Below are positions 14,670 to 22,756 of a DNA stretch of 28,122 nt, one piece after another. The stretch is from SFWF01 sp964599835 (GTDB taxonomy: Bacteria > Bacillota > Clostridia > Oscillospirales > Acutalibacteraceae): positions 1 to 28,122 of the forward strand of contig CAZRHF010000013.1 in assembly GCA_964599835.1 (NCBI GenBank), written 5' to 3'. The stretch's first letter is position 1, and every line of letters starts with the position of its first letter. A program made the position numbers and the translations under genes. The notes below the pieces were generated by a model. The model saw only the letters and a list, made by a program, of their open reading frames with translations. It searched no databases and was not told where the DNA came from.

Positions 14670-15560
14670 ATGGAGAATTATTTAACCGAAAAGGAACAAA
14701 GACTGTATTTTGCGGTATATAGACTCAAGGGTAAGGTAGAGCTTAAATGTCCGAACGGAATAAGACTCTTTCAGTTTTCCGACGTTCACTGTAAACCCTC
14801 CGATCTTTCCAACTCCGAGCATAAGCAGTGGTGCGATGAGATAACCTTTGCCTACGCAGGGGAGGGAAGGGTCGTTCATAACGGCACCTCTTACGGTATT
14901 TCCGCAGGTCAGATACACCTCTGCTTTAAGGATGAAAGGCACGAAATATTCTTCTCTAATACCTCTCCGCTCAAATTTTACTGCATAGGCTTTGTGCTTG
15001 AAGAGGATAATCCGCTCACAAAGCGTTTTGCCGAAGTAAAACGAAAGATAGCCGACGGTGCCTCACCTATACTAAGTAACTGCGAGAAGCTTTCTCCCGC
15101 CTTCGACTCGGTCCTTTCCGAAATATATTCCGAAAAGCGGGACGAGGTCTCGGATGCGGTCATTGCAAACACTCTTAACTACATAATCTCCGAAGTGCTT
15201 CGGGGATTTTTCTCCGACGCGGGCTTTACCGAGAATATCTCAATGAAGGAAAATCTCGTTTTTTATGCCGCAAGCTACCTTAAGACCAAGGTCTACGATA
15301 TAAACGCACTGTCCACCCTTTCGGAGGATATCGGCTATAGCTATTCTTATATATCCCATCTTTTTTCCAAAACTATGGGCCAGAGCCTGCGTCGGTTTTT
15401 CGGCGATCTTCGTGCCGAGCTGGCCGAGGAACTTCTTTTAAAGCATAACGTCACCGAGGTCTCAGCGATGCTCGGCTATTCCTCGGTACATGCCTTCACC
15501 CGCGCCTTTAAACGGTCGGCAGGGGTATCTCCCGGTTCGGTCAGACAAAACAAAAAATGA
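14670..15560 (+). CDS. AraC-family transcriptional regulator (Gfo/Idh operon)
   Basis: A 296-residue protein. The N-terminal ~160 residues resemble an AraC-type cupin sensor (EITFAYAGEGRVVHNGTSYG, then ISAGQIHLCFKDERHEIFFS). The C-terminal ~95 residues hold the two AraC helix-turn-helix motifs: INALSTLSEDIGYSYSYISH then LFSKTMGQSLRRFF, and TEVSAMLGYSSVHAFTRAFK then RSAGVSPGSVR. The start has GGAGCGGG upstream. It diverges from the two Gfo/Idh genes across 82 bases and likely responds to a sugar-related ligand (inference). A hairpin follows its stop. It lies inside the segment bounded by the two spoIVA 5' copies. Confidence 0.93.
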   Translation: MENYLTEKEQRLYFAVYRLKGKVELKCPNGIRLFQFSDVHCKPSDLSNSEHKQWCDEITFAYAGEGRVVHNGTSYGISAGQIHLCFKDERHEIFFSNTSPLKFYCIGFVLEEDNPLTKRFAEVKRKIADGASPILSNCEKLSPAFDSVLSEIYSEKRDEVSDAVIANTLNYIISEVLRGFFSDAGFTENISMKENLVFYAASYLKTKVYDINALSTLSEDIGYSYSYISHLFSKTMGQSLRRFFGDLRAELAEELLLKHNVTEVSAMLGYSSVHAFTRAFKRSAGVSPGSVRQNKK

Positions 15561-15590
15561 TAACAAAGCAGGGCTCTGTTATCATTATAA
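15558..15590 (+). terminator. probable terminator of the araC gene
   Basis: TGATAACA (15558-15565) pairs with TGTTATCA (15577-15584), with inner AGC/GCT pairing. The following TTATAAAT is a weak U-tract. It overlaps the stop codon. Confidence 0.6.
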
Positions 15591-15695
15591 ATGCATCAAT
15601 GGGTACTGTCTTTATTCCCGTGCGCTTAATTTTTTAACATTTTATGCTGTATCACGGATGTTTTCTCAAACAATCCTTCACAGTAAACTGTTCTT

Positions 15696-15725
15696 GTCAT
15701 ATTTATTCATTCCTTTTCATACACT
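15696..15725 (+). promoter_or_regulatory. sigma-E-type sporulation promoter of spoIVA
   Basis: GTCATATT (15696-15703) and CATACACT (15718-15725) are separated by 14 bases. They match the mother-cell sigma-E consensus (-35 KMATATT-like, -10 CATACAnT), as expected for spoIVA, which is a sigma-E target in Bacillus. The start codon is 33 bases downstream. Confidence 0.75.
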
Positions 15726-15757
15726 TTCATAGAACGAAACCGAAAAGGGGCAAGAGT

Positions 15758-17236
15758 ATGACAGACAGCAGTATTTATAAGGATATAGAGACAAGAACAG
15801 GCGGAGATATTTACATTGGTATAGTAGGCCCCGTCCGCACGGGCAAATCAACCTTTATAAAAAGGTTTATGGACGTTCTTGTGCTCCCTCATATCAAAGA
15901 GCAGTATATAAAGGAAAGGGCAACCGACGAACTGCCCCAATCCTCCTCGGGCAGGACGATTATGACCACCGAGCCTAAATTTATTCCCGAAAACGCCGCA
16001 AATATCACCATCGACGACAGCGCCCATCTTCGGGTTCGTCTTATCGACTGCGTAGGATATATCGTTCCTTCCTCTTTAGGTTATATTGAGGAGGATAATC
16101 CCCGAATGGTAATGACTCCTTGGTATGAGGAGGCGGTACCATTCAATATGGCGGCCGAAATAGGAACTAAAAAGGTTATTAACGAACATTCCTCGATAGG
16201 CCTCGTTATAACTACCGACGGCTCTATCGGAGATATCCCAAGAGCAGAATACGCCGAGGCCGAAAAGCGTGTCATAGATGAACTTAAGGCCATAAACAAG
16301 CCCTTTATTGTCCTTTTAAACTGTAAAGCGCCCAAGGCCGAAAAGTCTGTCGAGCTTGCAAACCGACTCTCCCGTGAATATTCGGTCCCCGTAATGCCTA
16401 TTAGCTGTCTCGACCTTGACGAGGGGGACATCAAGGCGATACTTAAGAAAATACTCTATCAGTTCCCCGTAAAAGAGGTTCGAATAGAGCTTCCCGCCTG
16501 GATAAACGCCTTGCCTTTAGAGCACTGGCTCAGAAGCAGTCTTAACGATACGGTCAAAACCGCCTTTGAGGGGATCTCCAGAATAAGGGATCTGTTTGTT
16601 CTCGAAAACGCCCTTAAGGATAATAAAAACGCCGAATCGGTAAGGATGGAGCAGGTCGATCTGGGAAGCGGAAGAGCAGACTATTCCATAACCGTCGACC
16701 GCGAGCTTTTCTACAACGTAATAACCGAAAACCTTGATCTTGATATACACAGTGACCGTGAGCTTATGGATACACTTGCCGAGCTTGCCGTAATGAAACG
16801 GGAATATATGCGGGTAAAGAACGCAATTGATGAAGTAGAGGCGACCGGCTACGGAATAGTAATGCCCACCACCGACGAGCTGACCTTAGAGGAGCCTGAA
16901 ATTATGAAGCAGGGCGGCCGCTACGGCGTGAGGCTTCGTGCATCTGCCCCCTCTATTCACATGATGAAGGCTAATATCACCACCGAGGTCAGCCCTATTG
17001 TGGGAAGCGAAAAGCAGAGCGAGGAGCTTATAAAATATCTGCTCAGCGAGTTTGAAGATCAGCCGCAGAACATCTGGGATTCCAACATCTTCGGAAAATC
17101 CCTCCACGAGCTTGTAAACGAAGGCCTCAACACCAAGCTTTCCCGTATGCCGAGGGATGCCCGTATGCGGATCCAGGAAACGGTGGAGCGTGTAATAAAC
17201 GAAGGCTGTAACGGCCTCGTCTGCATAATAATTTAA
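15758..17236 (+). CDS. spoIVA: stage IV sporulation protein A (spore coat morphogenetic ATPase)
   Basis: 492 residues from the ATG at 15758, exactly the length of Bacillus subtilis SpoIVA. SpoIVA is a mother-cell ATPase that polymerises on the forespore surface to form the coat basement layer. The Walker A motif GPVRTGKST spans residues 24-32, with K30 at the known catalytic position. A Walker B-like VRLIDCVGYIV follows. The C-terminus GCNGLVCIII matches the hydrophobic anchor end of the family. An in-frame upstream extension exists, but the sigma-E promoter and AAGGGG site support 15758. A strong bidirectional terminator follows. A near-identical copy of its first ~130 bases lies 3270 bases upstream. 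Its presence marks the organism as a genetic spore former. Confidence 0.98.
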   Translation: MTDSSIYKDIETRTGGDIYIGIVGPVRTGKSTFIKRFMDVLVLPHIKEQYIKERATDELPQSSSGRTIMTTEPKFIPENAANITIDDSAHLRVRLIDCVGYIVPSSLGYIEEDNPRMVMTPWYEEAVPFNMAAEIGTKKVINEHSSIGLVITTDGSIGDIPRAEYAEAEKRVIDELKAINKPFIVLLNCKAPKAEKSVELANRLSREYSVPVMPISCLDLDEGDIKAILKKILYQFPVKEVRIELPAWINALPLEHWLRSSLNDTVKTAFEGISRIRDLFVLENALKDNKNAESVRMEQVDLGSGRADYSITVDRELFYNVITENLDLDIHSDRELMDTLAELAVMKREYMRVKNAIDEVEATGYGIVMPTTDELTLEEPEIMKQGGRYGVRLRASAPSIHMMKANITTEVSPIVGSEKQSEELIKYLLSEFEDQPQNIWDSNIFGKSLHELVNEGLNTKLSRMPRDARMRIQETVERVINEGCNGLVCIII

Positions 17237-17244
17237 AATTTAAT

Positions 17245-17290
17245 AAAACGATCCATCGGAAGATCAAAAATCCGATGGATCGTTTTTTAT
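17245..17290. terminator. bidirectional terminator after spoIVA
   Basis: A perfect 16-bp stem, AAAACGATCCATCGGA (17245-17260) with TCCGATGGATCGTTTT (17271-17286), followed by T-rich sequence. It lies between convergent spoIVA and the minus-strand AraC gene. Confidence 0.92.
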
Positions 17291-18132
17291 TCTGATATCT
17301 TTTGTCGGTATTCTCCGGGAGAGATTCCTGTTTTTTGTTTAAATACGCGGTTGAAATAGCTGACCGTTCGAAAACCGCATTCTGTGCTTATATCCTCGAT
17401 CCTTTTTGACGAGTCCTGCATTATAAGATCACAGGCTTTGTTAATTCGAAGCTCGTTTATATAAGAGGTGCAGGTTTGTCCCGTTTGTTCCTTAAAAAGC
17501 TTACAGAAATATTCTCTTGTAACACCGCTTACCTCTGCTATTTCGGAGATAGGCAGGTCAGCAGTAAACTGTTCGTGAATATGCTTTATCGATTTTGCGA
17601 CGGTATTCGAAACGTCGGGAGAGGGGTAGCCGATCTTAGCTTTGGGAGCATACCTTTTAAGAATAAGTATGAGGTAGTAAAGCTTTGAAAAAGCAAACTC
17701 CTTAAAATCGTCCCTGCTATAGTTTGCTCTCAGCTCACTCAGCATATCGGGAATAAAGGAAAAATCTCCTTCCCTTACTATAAAGCCTTCGTTTCCCATT
17801 GTGCTTACAACAGAACGTCCGTTAAAGCAAAAAAAGATCGTGGACCATTCGTCGTCGGAAGCGGGGCGGTAGTCGATCTTTGATCCGGCAGGGAAATATA
17901 CCAAGTCTCCCTCGTCAACGGTGCTCCATTCCCCGTTTATAAAGGCTTCGCCCCTTCCACGAAGCGAGTATATAAGATAGTGCCGATCGTCTTTAGTTTC
18001 TATATGCTTTTCTTTTAACATTTTACCGAAGGTCAGAAGATAAAACGGATAACTGCATTCGTTGACACCGGGAAGTACCGAAAGCTTAAAACCGTCGTCA
18101 TCATCAAAGCTTAAAAACGAAGGACCTCTCAA
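17287..18132 (-). CDS. AraC-family transcriptional regulator (dockerin/phosphoesterase locus)
   Basis: An AraC regulator of 281 residues from the preferred TTG at 18132, which has AGGTG five bases upstream. The reading frame is open to a further TTG at 18195 (302 residues) that lacks a clear ribosome site, so the start is uncertain. The N-terminal cupin part contains HYLIYSLRGRGEAFINGEWS, then TVDEGDLVYFPAGSK. The C-terminal ~100 residues carry two HTHs: DLPISEIAEVSGVTREYFCK then LFKEQTGQTCTSYI, and RIEDISTECGFRTVSYFNRV then FKQKTGISPGEYRQ. It diverges from the secreted dockerin and phosphoesterase genes and is the likely regulator of that pair (inference from position). Confidence 0.88.
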   Translation of the reverse strand: MRGPSFLSFDDDDGFKLSVLPGVNECSYPFYLLTFGKMLKEKHIETKDDRHYLIYSLRGRGEAFINGEWSTVDEGDLVYFPAGSKIDYRPASDDEWSTIFFCFNGRSVVSTMGNEGFIVREGDFSFIPDMLSELRANYSRDDFKEFAFSKLYYLILILKRYAPKAKIGYPSPDVSNTVAKSIKHIHEQFTADLPISEIAEVSGVTREYFCKLFKEQTGQTCTSYINELRINKACDLIMQDSSKRIEDISTECGFRTVSYFNRVFKQKTGISPGEYRQKISE

Positions 18133-18339
18133 AATAACACCTCGCAATGTGAAAATATAATAACCGAATCTTACAAAATTGGAATTGAACTCCAAAAATA
18201 TCGGTGCGATAATATATCTGTAAATATGTGTTAATTATAACTTTTGTCGGATTCTTTTGCAATTGTTCTATTGTAAAACACTACTTGCACTATTTTAATC
18301 AAAAAATTAAATTTGTACAAATCGGAAAGGAAAAGTGTT

Positions 18340-18702
18340 ATGAAAAAAGCTTTGATCACGGCCGCCGGTTTAACCGTTGCTTTTTGCTGTTCGCTGACCG
18401 CTTTTGCGGCAGGGGTCGACGATGGAACGATTAGGGTAACGAAGAAAAATGGCACGACCTATCTCGGAACCGATCTTTCGGACTATCTTACGCAGTACAT
18501 TGCCGCCGACGGAAGCGACAGCGTCTTCTTCAGATACGAAAGAATGGATCTTAACGGCGATAAAGCTACCGATATTTGCGACCTCGTAAATATCAGCCTC
18601 CAAAACACAGATATAAACGGCGACGAAATTACCGACTCTTCCGACTGTGCAATTCTTCGAAAATCGCTTATCGGAATAAACGATTATAAGGAAAGGGGAT
18701 AG
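18340..18702 (+). CDS. small secreted dockerin-type protein
   Basis: A 120-residue protein with a clear signal peptide (MKKALITAAGLTVAFCCSLT, cleavage near AFA-AG). Residues ~70-112 hold two dockerin-like calcium loops: DLNGDKATDICD (70-81) and DINGDEITDSSD (91-102), the second followed by CAILRKSLIG. Positions 1, 3, 5, 9 and 12 of each loop match type I dockerin spacing, although the usual glycine at position 6 is K or E. There is no catalytic domain, and the ~45 residues between signal and dockerin are unrecognised. The start has GGAAAGG upstream. The large phosphoesterase gene begins four bases after the stop, so the two are translationally linked. It may attach to a cohesin-bearing scaffold elsewhere; no cohesin was recognised here. 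Confidence 0.85.
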   Translation: MKKALITAAGLTVAFCCSLTAFAAGVDDGTIRVTKKNGTTYLGTDLSDYLTQYIAADGSDSVFFRYERMDLNGDKATDICDLVNISLQNTDINGDEITDSSDCAILRKSLIGINDYKERG

Positions 18703-18706
18703 AAAA

Positions 18707-21700
18707 GTGTTTAACAAATTTACGCAAAAGCTTACCGCATCAGTAGTTGCGATATCCCTTTTTCTTACCCTTATCATTATTCCTACGGCCTTTTCAAGCG
18801 CCGAAGAAAGCGAAGCTGACGTAGAGCAGACCTTCGCCGCAACCCTTGGCGCCGAGGTTGGAGAAACCTATATAGACGCCGATTATAGCGCGGACGGCGC
18901 AACAGTTGACGGCTGGGATAACGGCTATATCGGCACGGGTGAAAGCGTAACTGTAACAGGTCTTAAGCTTCGAAATATCAATGGCTCACAAGAAGCCTAC
19001 TATGAGGTTGCTAATACTGATTTTGTTGCAAAGCTTACGGTTTATCACACCAAAAGCAGCAAGTGTGGTTTGCGTTTTGGTACATACGATAACACCACTT
19101 CCACACTCGCATATGTTTGGCACGGAAATGGTTCACAGTGGTGGCATGCATCAAACTATTTCCGTGGTTTCGGTGCGGCGGCAAATACGAGTTTTACTTT
19201 AGGTGATACCTATGCTACGGAAGACCAAACAAAACCGATAACCATATACATATTCTCTTACGACGGAACGGTTTATTATGTTGGTGACGATGGCGTAGAG
19301 TATTTGTCCTATGAAGCAATAGCCAATAAGGTTTATCTTAATGCTAACTATTGTGAGCTTATATTGACCGACTTTTCGGTTAAGGAGCTTACTGCTTTTA
19401 CAGGCTCCGTTATAACCTATAATGCAAATGGCGGAGCATTTTCTGACGGAACTGCTGAGTCAACAATTACAGAAACCATTGGCGAAAAATTTACTGTCGA
19501 AATGCCGACGCGTGAAAACCACCGTTTTCTCGGCTGGAGCACCACTGAAAACGGTGAGATACTGACCGATACCACCGCTACCGCTGCGCTTAACGGTGCA
19601 ACACTATATGCCGTGTGGCAGGTGGCTCACCCCGAAGACGAAAATTATACAACAGGCAGCGTTATTGACGTCGACTTTTCAAACTGGGCGCTCTCCAAAA
19701 ACAATAATTCCTACTCGGGAAAAGATGCAGACGGAAACACCGTTTACTATTTCTCTGACCATCAGACAGAAAACGGTGACGGCGAGGGTGACCAGTATAT
19801 CCGAATGGATACAACCTCGGTTACTTCCACCGTTCCGGGAATGGGTTATTATCCTAATTTTGCCCTGACAATGACCGATGGCGGCGCCACCGACGACACC
19901 CTTATTCTTCCTAACGACACTACCTTCAAACTGACCCTCAGGGTAAGAATAAACGAGCTTAACGGTGTCGCTGCCGAGCTTCGTGTGTTTTACGGTTATA
20001 CTAAATCCTGCAACTCAGGCAACGGCAGATTCAACTCTTCCGAAACACTGGTTAGCGGAATAGGGGAGACAAACGGCGAGTGGGTAGATATAGTTACATA
20101 CTTTACCACCCCTAAACAGTACACCGATAACGACAAAACAAGCGGAAACATTTGCGATAAGGTATATATTGCCCTTGGCCCCAGCTCTTCCGCCCTTGTT
20201 CAGTATGATATAACAAATGTTAAGGTTGAATATTCTTCTAAGGTAAACCTCTATTATGAGCTTGACGGCGAGACCGAGCTGTATAGTACCGTTTACGGCA
20301 CCCCAGGCACAGCACTCGACCTGCCTGAATACATAGACGACGAATTTTATTCCGACGAGAATGAGACAGGCGGAATTAAGGCATATCATTTCGATAAATG
20401 GTATTTCGGTGCAGACTCGACCGAAGAAGCGGTTGCTAAATTTGGAGATGTTGATACAAACCTTTACTGTAAAGATATCTTGGTAGCTCTTTCCTCAACT
20501 GAAAATCAGGACGGATATTGCGGCTTCGACCTTTATGAAGAACAGCTTGTCGGCTACAGTATCGATCCTTCTGCCGCCGCTGTTACCGACACCGACTTTT
20601 GTACGGGAAGCAAATCAATGCTCGTATCAAAAGATACTGCCTTCGAGCTTCGAAACGACGGTTCGATAGCTATAAATAAAGGAAAGACCTATAAGGTAAG
20701 CTTTTACTATAGATCTGCCGCACCCTTAAAGGTCGGAATCGGTACGGGACTTGCAAGCAACGTTCCCGTAACCGCCTCGGCCGTATCGGAGATTTCTCTC
20801 GACTCCGCCGAAAGTTGGACCAAGGCAACCCTTGCGGTCAACCTGCCCTACGGCACCGCCGAAAACCGTGCCCTTGCCCTTATTGCCGATATAAACGAGG
20901 TCGCATATTTCGATAATATAACGGTTTCCTCGGCCGTCTCCTTCGCGGCATCCGAAAAACAGGACGAGGCCTTCCGTGTTATCTTCAGCTACGACGGCGA
21001 TACCGAGGTAATAAACAATATCGTTATCGATGGAGCAACCTATACCGTCACCGAGCGCGGAATTCTTATAAAGGACGACGTAAGCTCTGCCGAACTTGTA
21101 AAAGAAAACGTCGGCAAAAACGGTGTTGTCGGAATAACTGCTTCGTCCCTCGAAAACAACTATACCTACAATTCGGTTACGGGCACCGTTTCCTTCTCTG
21201 CCCGTATAGACGGAGCCGAAAAGGACGATAAGCTTACCGCCGTAGCCTACGTTGTGTTAAACGACGGAAGTCTCTATTATTCCGAAGAGGTAACGACCTC
21301 GTTTGAGGATATTGAGGATGGTATAGATACTATTCCCGCGACCGTCGGTGAGGAGACCGCCTACGTATACCTCCCAGCAGGCACCGAGATTTCTTCTGCT
21401 GCACCAGCCGCAACATACTATAGCGACTTCTTTACAGAAGAAACCGATGTTGTGTCGGACGGTGTCATGCAAAAGGGTGCTTATGTTAATTTCTCGGAGG
21501 AGACCTCTGCCGATAACGTGACCGTTCCTGCAGAGCTTGGCTATACGGTTGAAATCGGAACACAGGAGGAGCTTTACTATGGTCCTGATGTTTCGCTTGT
21601 TAAAAAGCAGTTAAGTACTGTAGCCGATACGGCGGTTAACTATATCTTTATAACCGATATACATTATAAAAACTACGGCACGGCTTCAATGTCGAAGTAT

Positions 21701-22687
21701 GAGCACGACGGACCTATGGACCGTCAGCTTGAGAGAATTGTTAAATTCGCAAACGAAAACGACGCTATAGATTTCATTGTGGTCGGCGGCGATACAACTA
21801 CAGGTCAGTATGGCTCGGCAGAAGGCTGTATGGATGCAACCGCTGCGGCGCTTGAGCCCCTCAAGAACAGCACAAAGCCTGTCTTCGTCCTTATGGGTAA
21901 CCACGACGACGACTCTTACGGAGAAATCAGAACCGGCACTGATGAATCGCTTATACCAACCTATATTGTAAGCGATAAATACTGGAACGACCGTATCCTT
22001 GATGTTTATTCTCCCAATGTTGTTCACAACTCTAATTATCTTGAGTCTAAGTATTATTATTATGACCTCACCGATAAAAAGACCCGTGTGGTCTGTCTCG
22101 ACTCGACCGACTGTGAAGCCGAATTCGACGAGAACGGCGTTGTCACAAGTCTTAAACTTCTTGACGAGACTAAAACAGCAGTAGCTTCAAAGTATCGCAC
22201 AGGATATAGCTATTTCGGCTTTAGCGAAAAGCAGCTTAAATGGCTTGTCGAGGAGGCTCTCACCGCCGAGGACGGTTGGAATTACATCTTCGTTTCGCAT
22301 ATGGGAATTGATTCGGGCACAAACGGCACAACCCCCGTATTCGGAAGTGAGCTGAGAAAGATCATAGCCGCTTATCAGAACAAAACCTCATACTACTTTA
22401 CCGGCGAAGAGGTTACCATTGATGTAGCCTTCTCCGATAGCGGAAGAATAATGTCTTATCAGCACGGTCACGTTCACTATGAGGTGCTCCATTACAGCGA
22501 GGATATTGACCTCTGGCAAATTGCCTCTGATTCCGCAAACCTATATCAGACAAACAACACAATAATTGACCGCGCGTATATGACAAATTCCGAAGCTGCT
22601 TTCGATATAATGTCGGTAACCGAAAATACCGTGCATAAGCTTAACGTCGGCGCAGGAGTTACGAAGAAATTATACTATTCCGAATAA
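18707..22687 (+). CDS. large secreted modular protein with calcineurin-like phosphoesterase domain
   Basis: A 1326-residue protein from a GTG start with AAGGGG upstream, four bases after the dockerin gene. Signal peptide ~1-32. Then a jelly-roll-like region (~33-230), an InlB B-type repeat (~233-304, YNANGGAF...RFLGWSTTENG...LYAVWQ), a second jelly-roll-like region (~310-505), a degenerate InlB-type repeat (~511-588), a carbohydrate-binding-module-like region (~597-744) and a beta-rich segment (~750-970). The C-terminal metallophosphoesterase has a full dimetal set: D984xH986 (TDIHYKN), D1029 (GGDTTTG), N1065-H1066 (MGNHDDD), H1198 (SHMG) and H1255xH1257 (HGHVH). Probably an extracellular phosphatase or phosphodiesterase acting at a glycan surface (inference). 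No LPXTG or S-layer anchor is visible. A strong terminator follows. Confidence 0.9.
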   Translation: MFNKFTQKLTASVVAISLFLTLIIIPTAFSSAEESEADVEQTFAATLGAEVGETYIDADYSADGATVDGWDNGYIGTGESVTVTGLKLRNINGSQEAYYEVANTDFVAKLTVYHTKSSKCGLRFGTYDNTTSTLAYVWHGNGSQWWHASNYFRGFGAAANTSFTLGDTYATEDQTKPITIYIFSYDGTVYYVGDDGVEYLSYEAIANKVYLNANYCELILTDFSVKELTAFTGSVITYNANGGAFSDGTAESTITETIGEKFTVEMPTRENHRFLGWSTTENGEILTDTTATAALNGATLYAVWQVAHPEDENYTTGSVIDVDFSNWALSKNNNSYSGKDADGNTVYYFSDHQTENGDGEGDQYIRMDTTSVTSTVPGMGYYPNFALTMTDGGATDDTLILPNDTTFKLTLRVRINELNGVAAELRVFYGYTKSCNSGNGRFNSSETLVSGIGETNGEWVDIVTYFTTPKQYTDNDKTSGNICDKVYIALGPSSSALVQYDITNVKVEYSSKVNLYYELDGETELYSTVYGTPGTALDLPEYIDDEFYSDENETGGIKAYHFDKWYFGADSTEEAVAKFGDVDTNLYCKDILVALSSTENQDGYCGFDLYEEQLVGYSIDPSAAAVTDTDFCTGSKSMLVSKDTAFELRNDGSIAINKGKTYKVSFYYRSAAPLKVGIGTGLASNVPVTASAVSEISLDSAESWTKATLAVNLPYGTAENRALALIADINEVAYFDNITVSSAVSFAASEKQDEAFRVIFSYDGDTEVINNIVIDGATYTVTERGILIKDDVSSAELVKENVGKNGVVGITASSLENNYTYNSVTGTVSFSARIDGAEKDDKLTAVAYVVLNDGSLYYSEEVTTSFEDIEDGIDTIPATVGEETAYVYLPAGTEISSAAPAATYYSDFFTEETDVVSDGVMQKGAYVNFSEETSADNVTVPAELGYTVEIGTQEELYYGPDVSLVKKQLSTVADTAVNYIFITDIHYKNYGTASMSKYEHDGPMDRQLERIVKFANENDAIDFIVVGGDTTTGQYGSAEGCMDATAAALEPLKNSTKPVFVLMGNHDDDSYGEIRTGTDESLIPTYIVSDKYWNDRILDVYSPNVVHNSNYLESKYYYYDLTDKKTRVVCLDSTDCEAEFDENGVVTSLKLLDETKTAVASKYRTGYSYFGFSEKQLKWLVEEALTAEDGWNYIFVSHMGIDSGTNGTTPVFGSELRKIIAAYQNKTSYYFTGEEVTIDVAFSDSGRIMSYQHGHVHYEVLHYSEDIDLWQIASDSANLYQTNNTIIDRAYMTNSEAAFDIMSVTENTVHKLNVGAGVTKKLYYSE

Positions 22688-22703
22688 CGTGTATATCCTT
22701 TCA

Positions 22704-22745
22704 AACCAAAACCCCCGAGTTTTTTAGCTCGGGGGTTTTGGTTGT
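22704..22745. terminator. bidirectional terminator between convergent genes
   Basis: A perfect 16-bp stem (22704-22719 with 22728-22743), core CCCCCGAG/CTCGGGGG, flanked by AAAACC and GGTTTT. It separates the phosphoesterase gene from the minus-strand solute-binding protein gene. Confidence 0.92.
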
Positions 22746-22756
22746 TTATCGGTTTG

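Noticed and set aside
15644..15757. In-frame N-terminal extension of spoIVA (38 codons)
   Set aside because: It overlaps the sigma-E promoter and lacks a ribosome site. The 15758 start gives the exact family length, and the duplicated fragment preserves the same RBS and ATG.
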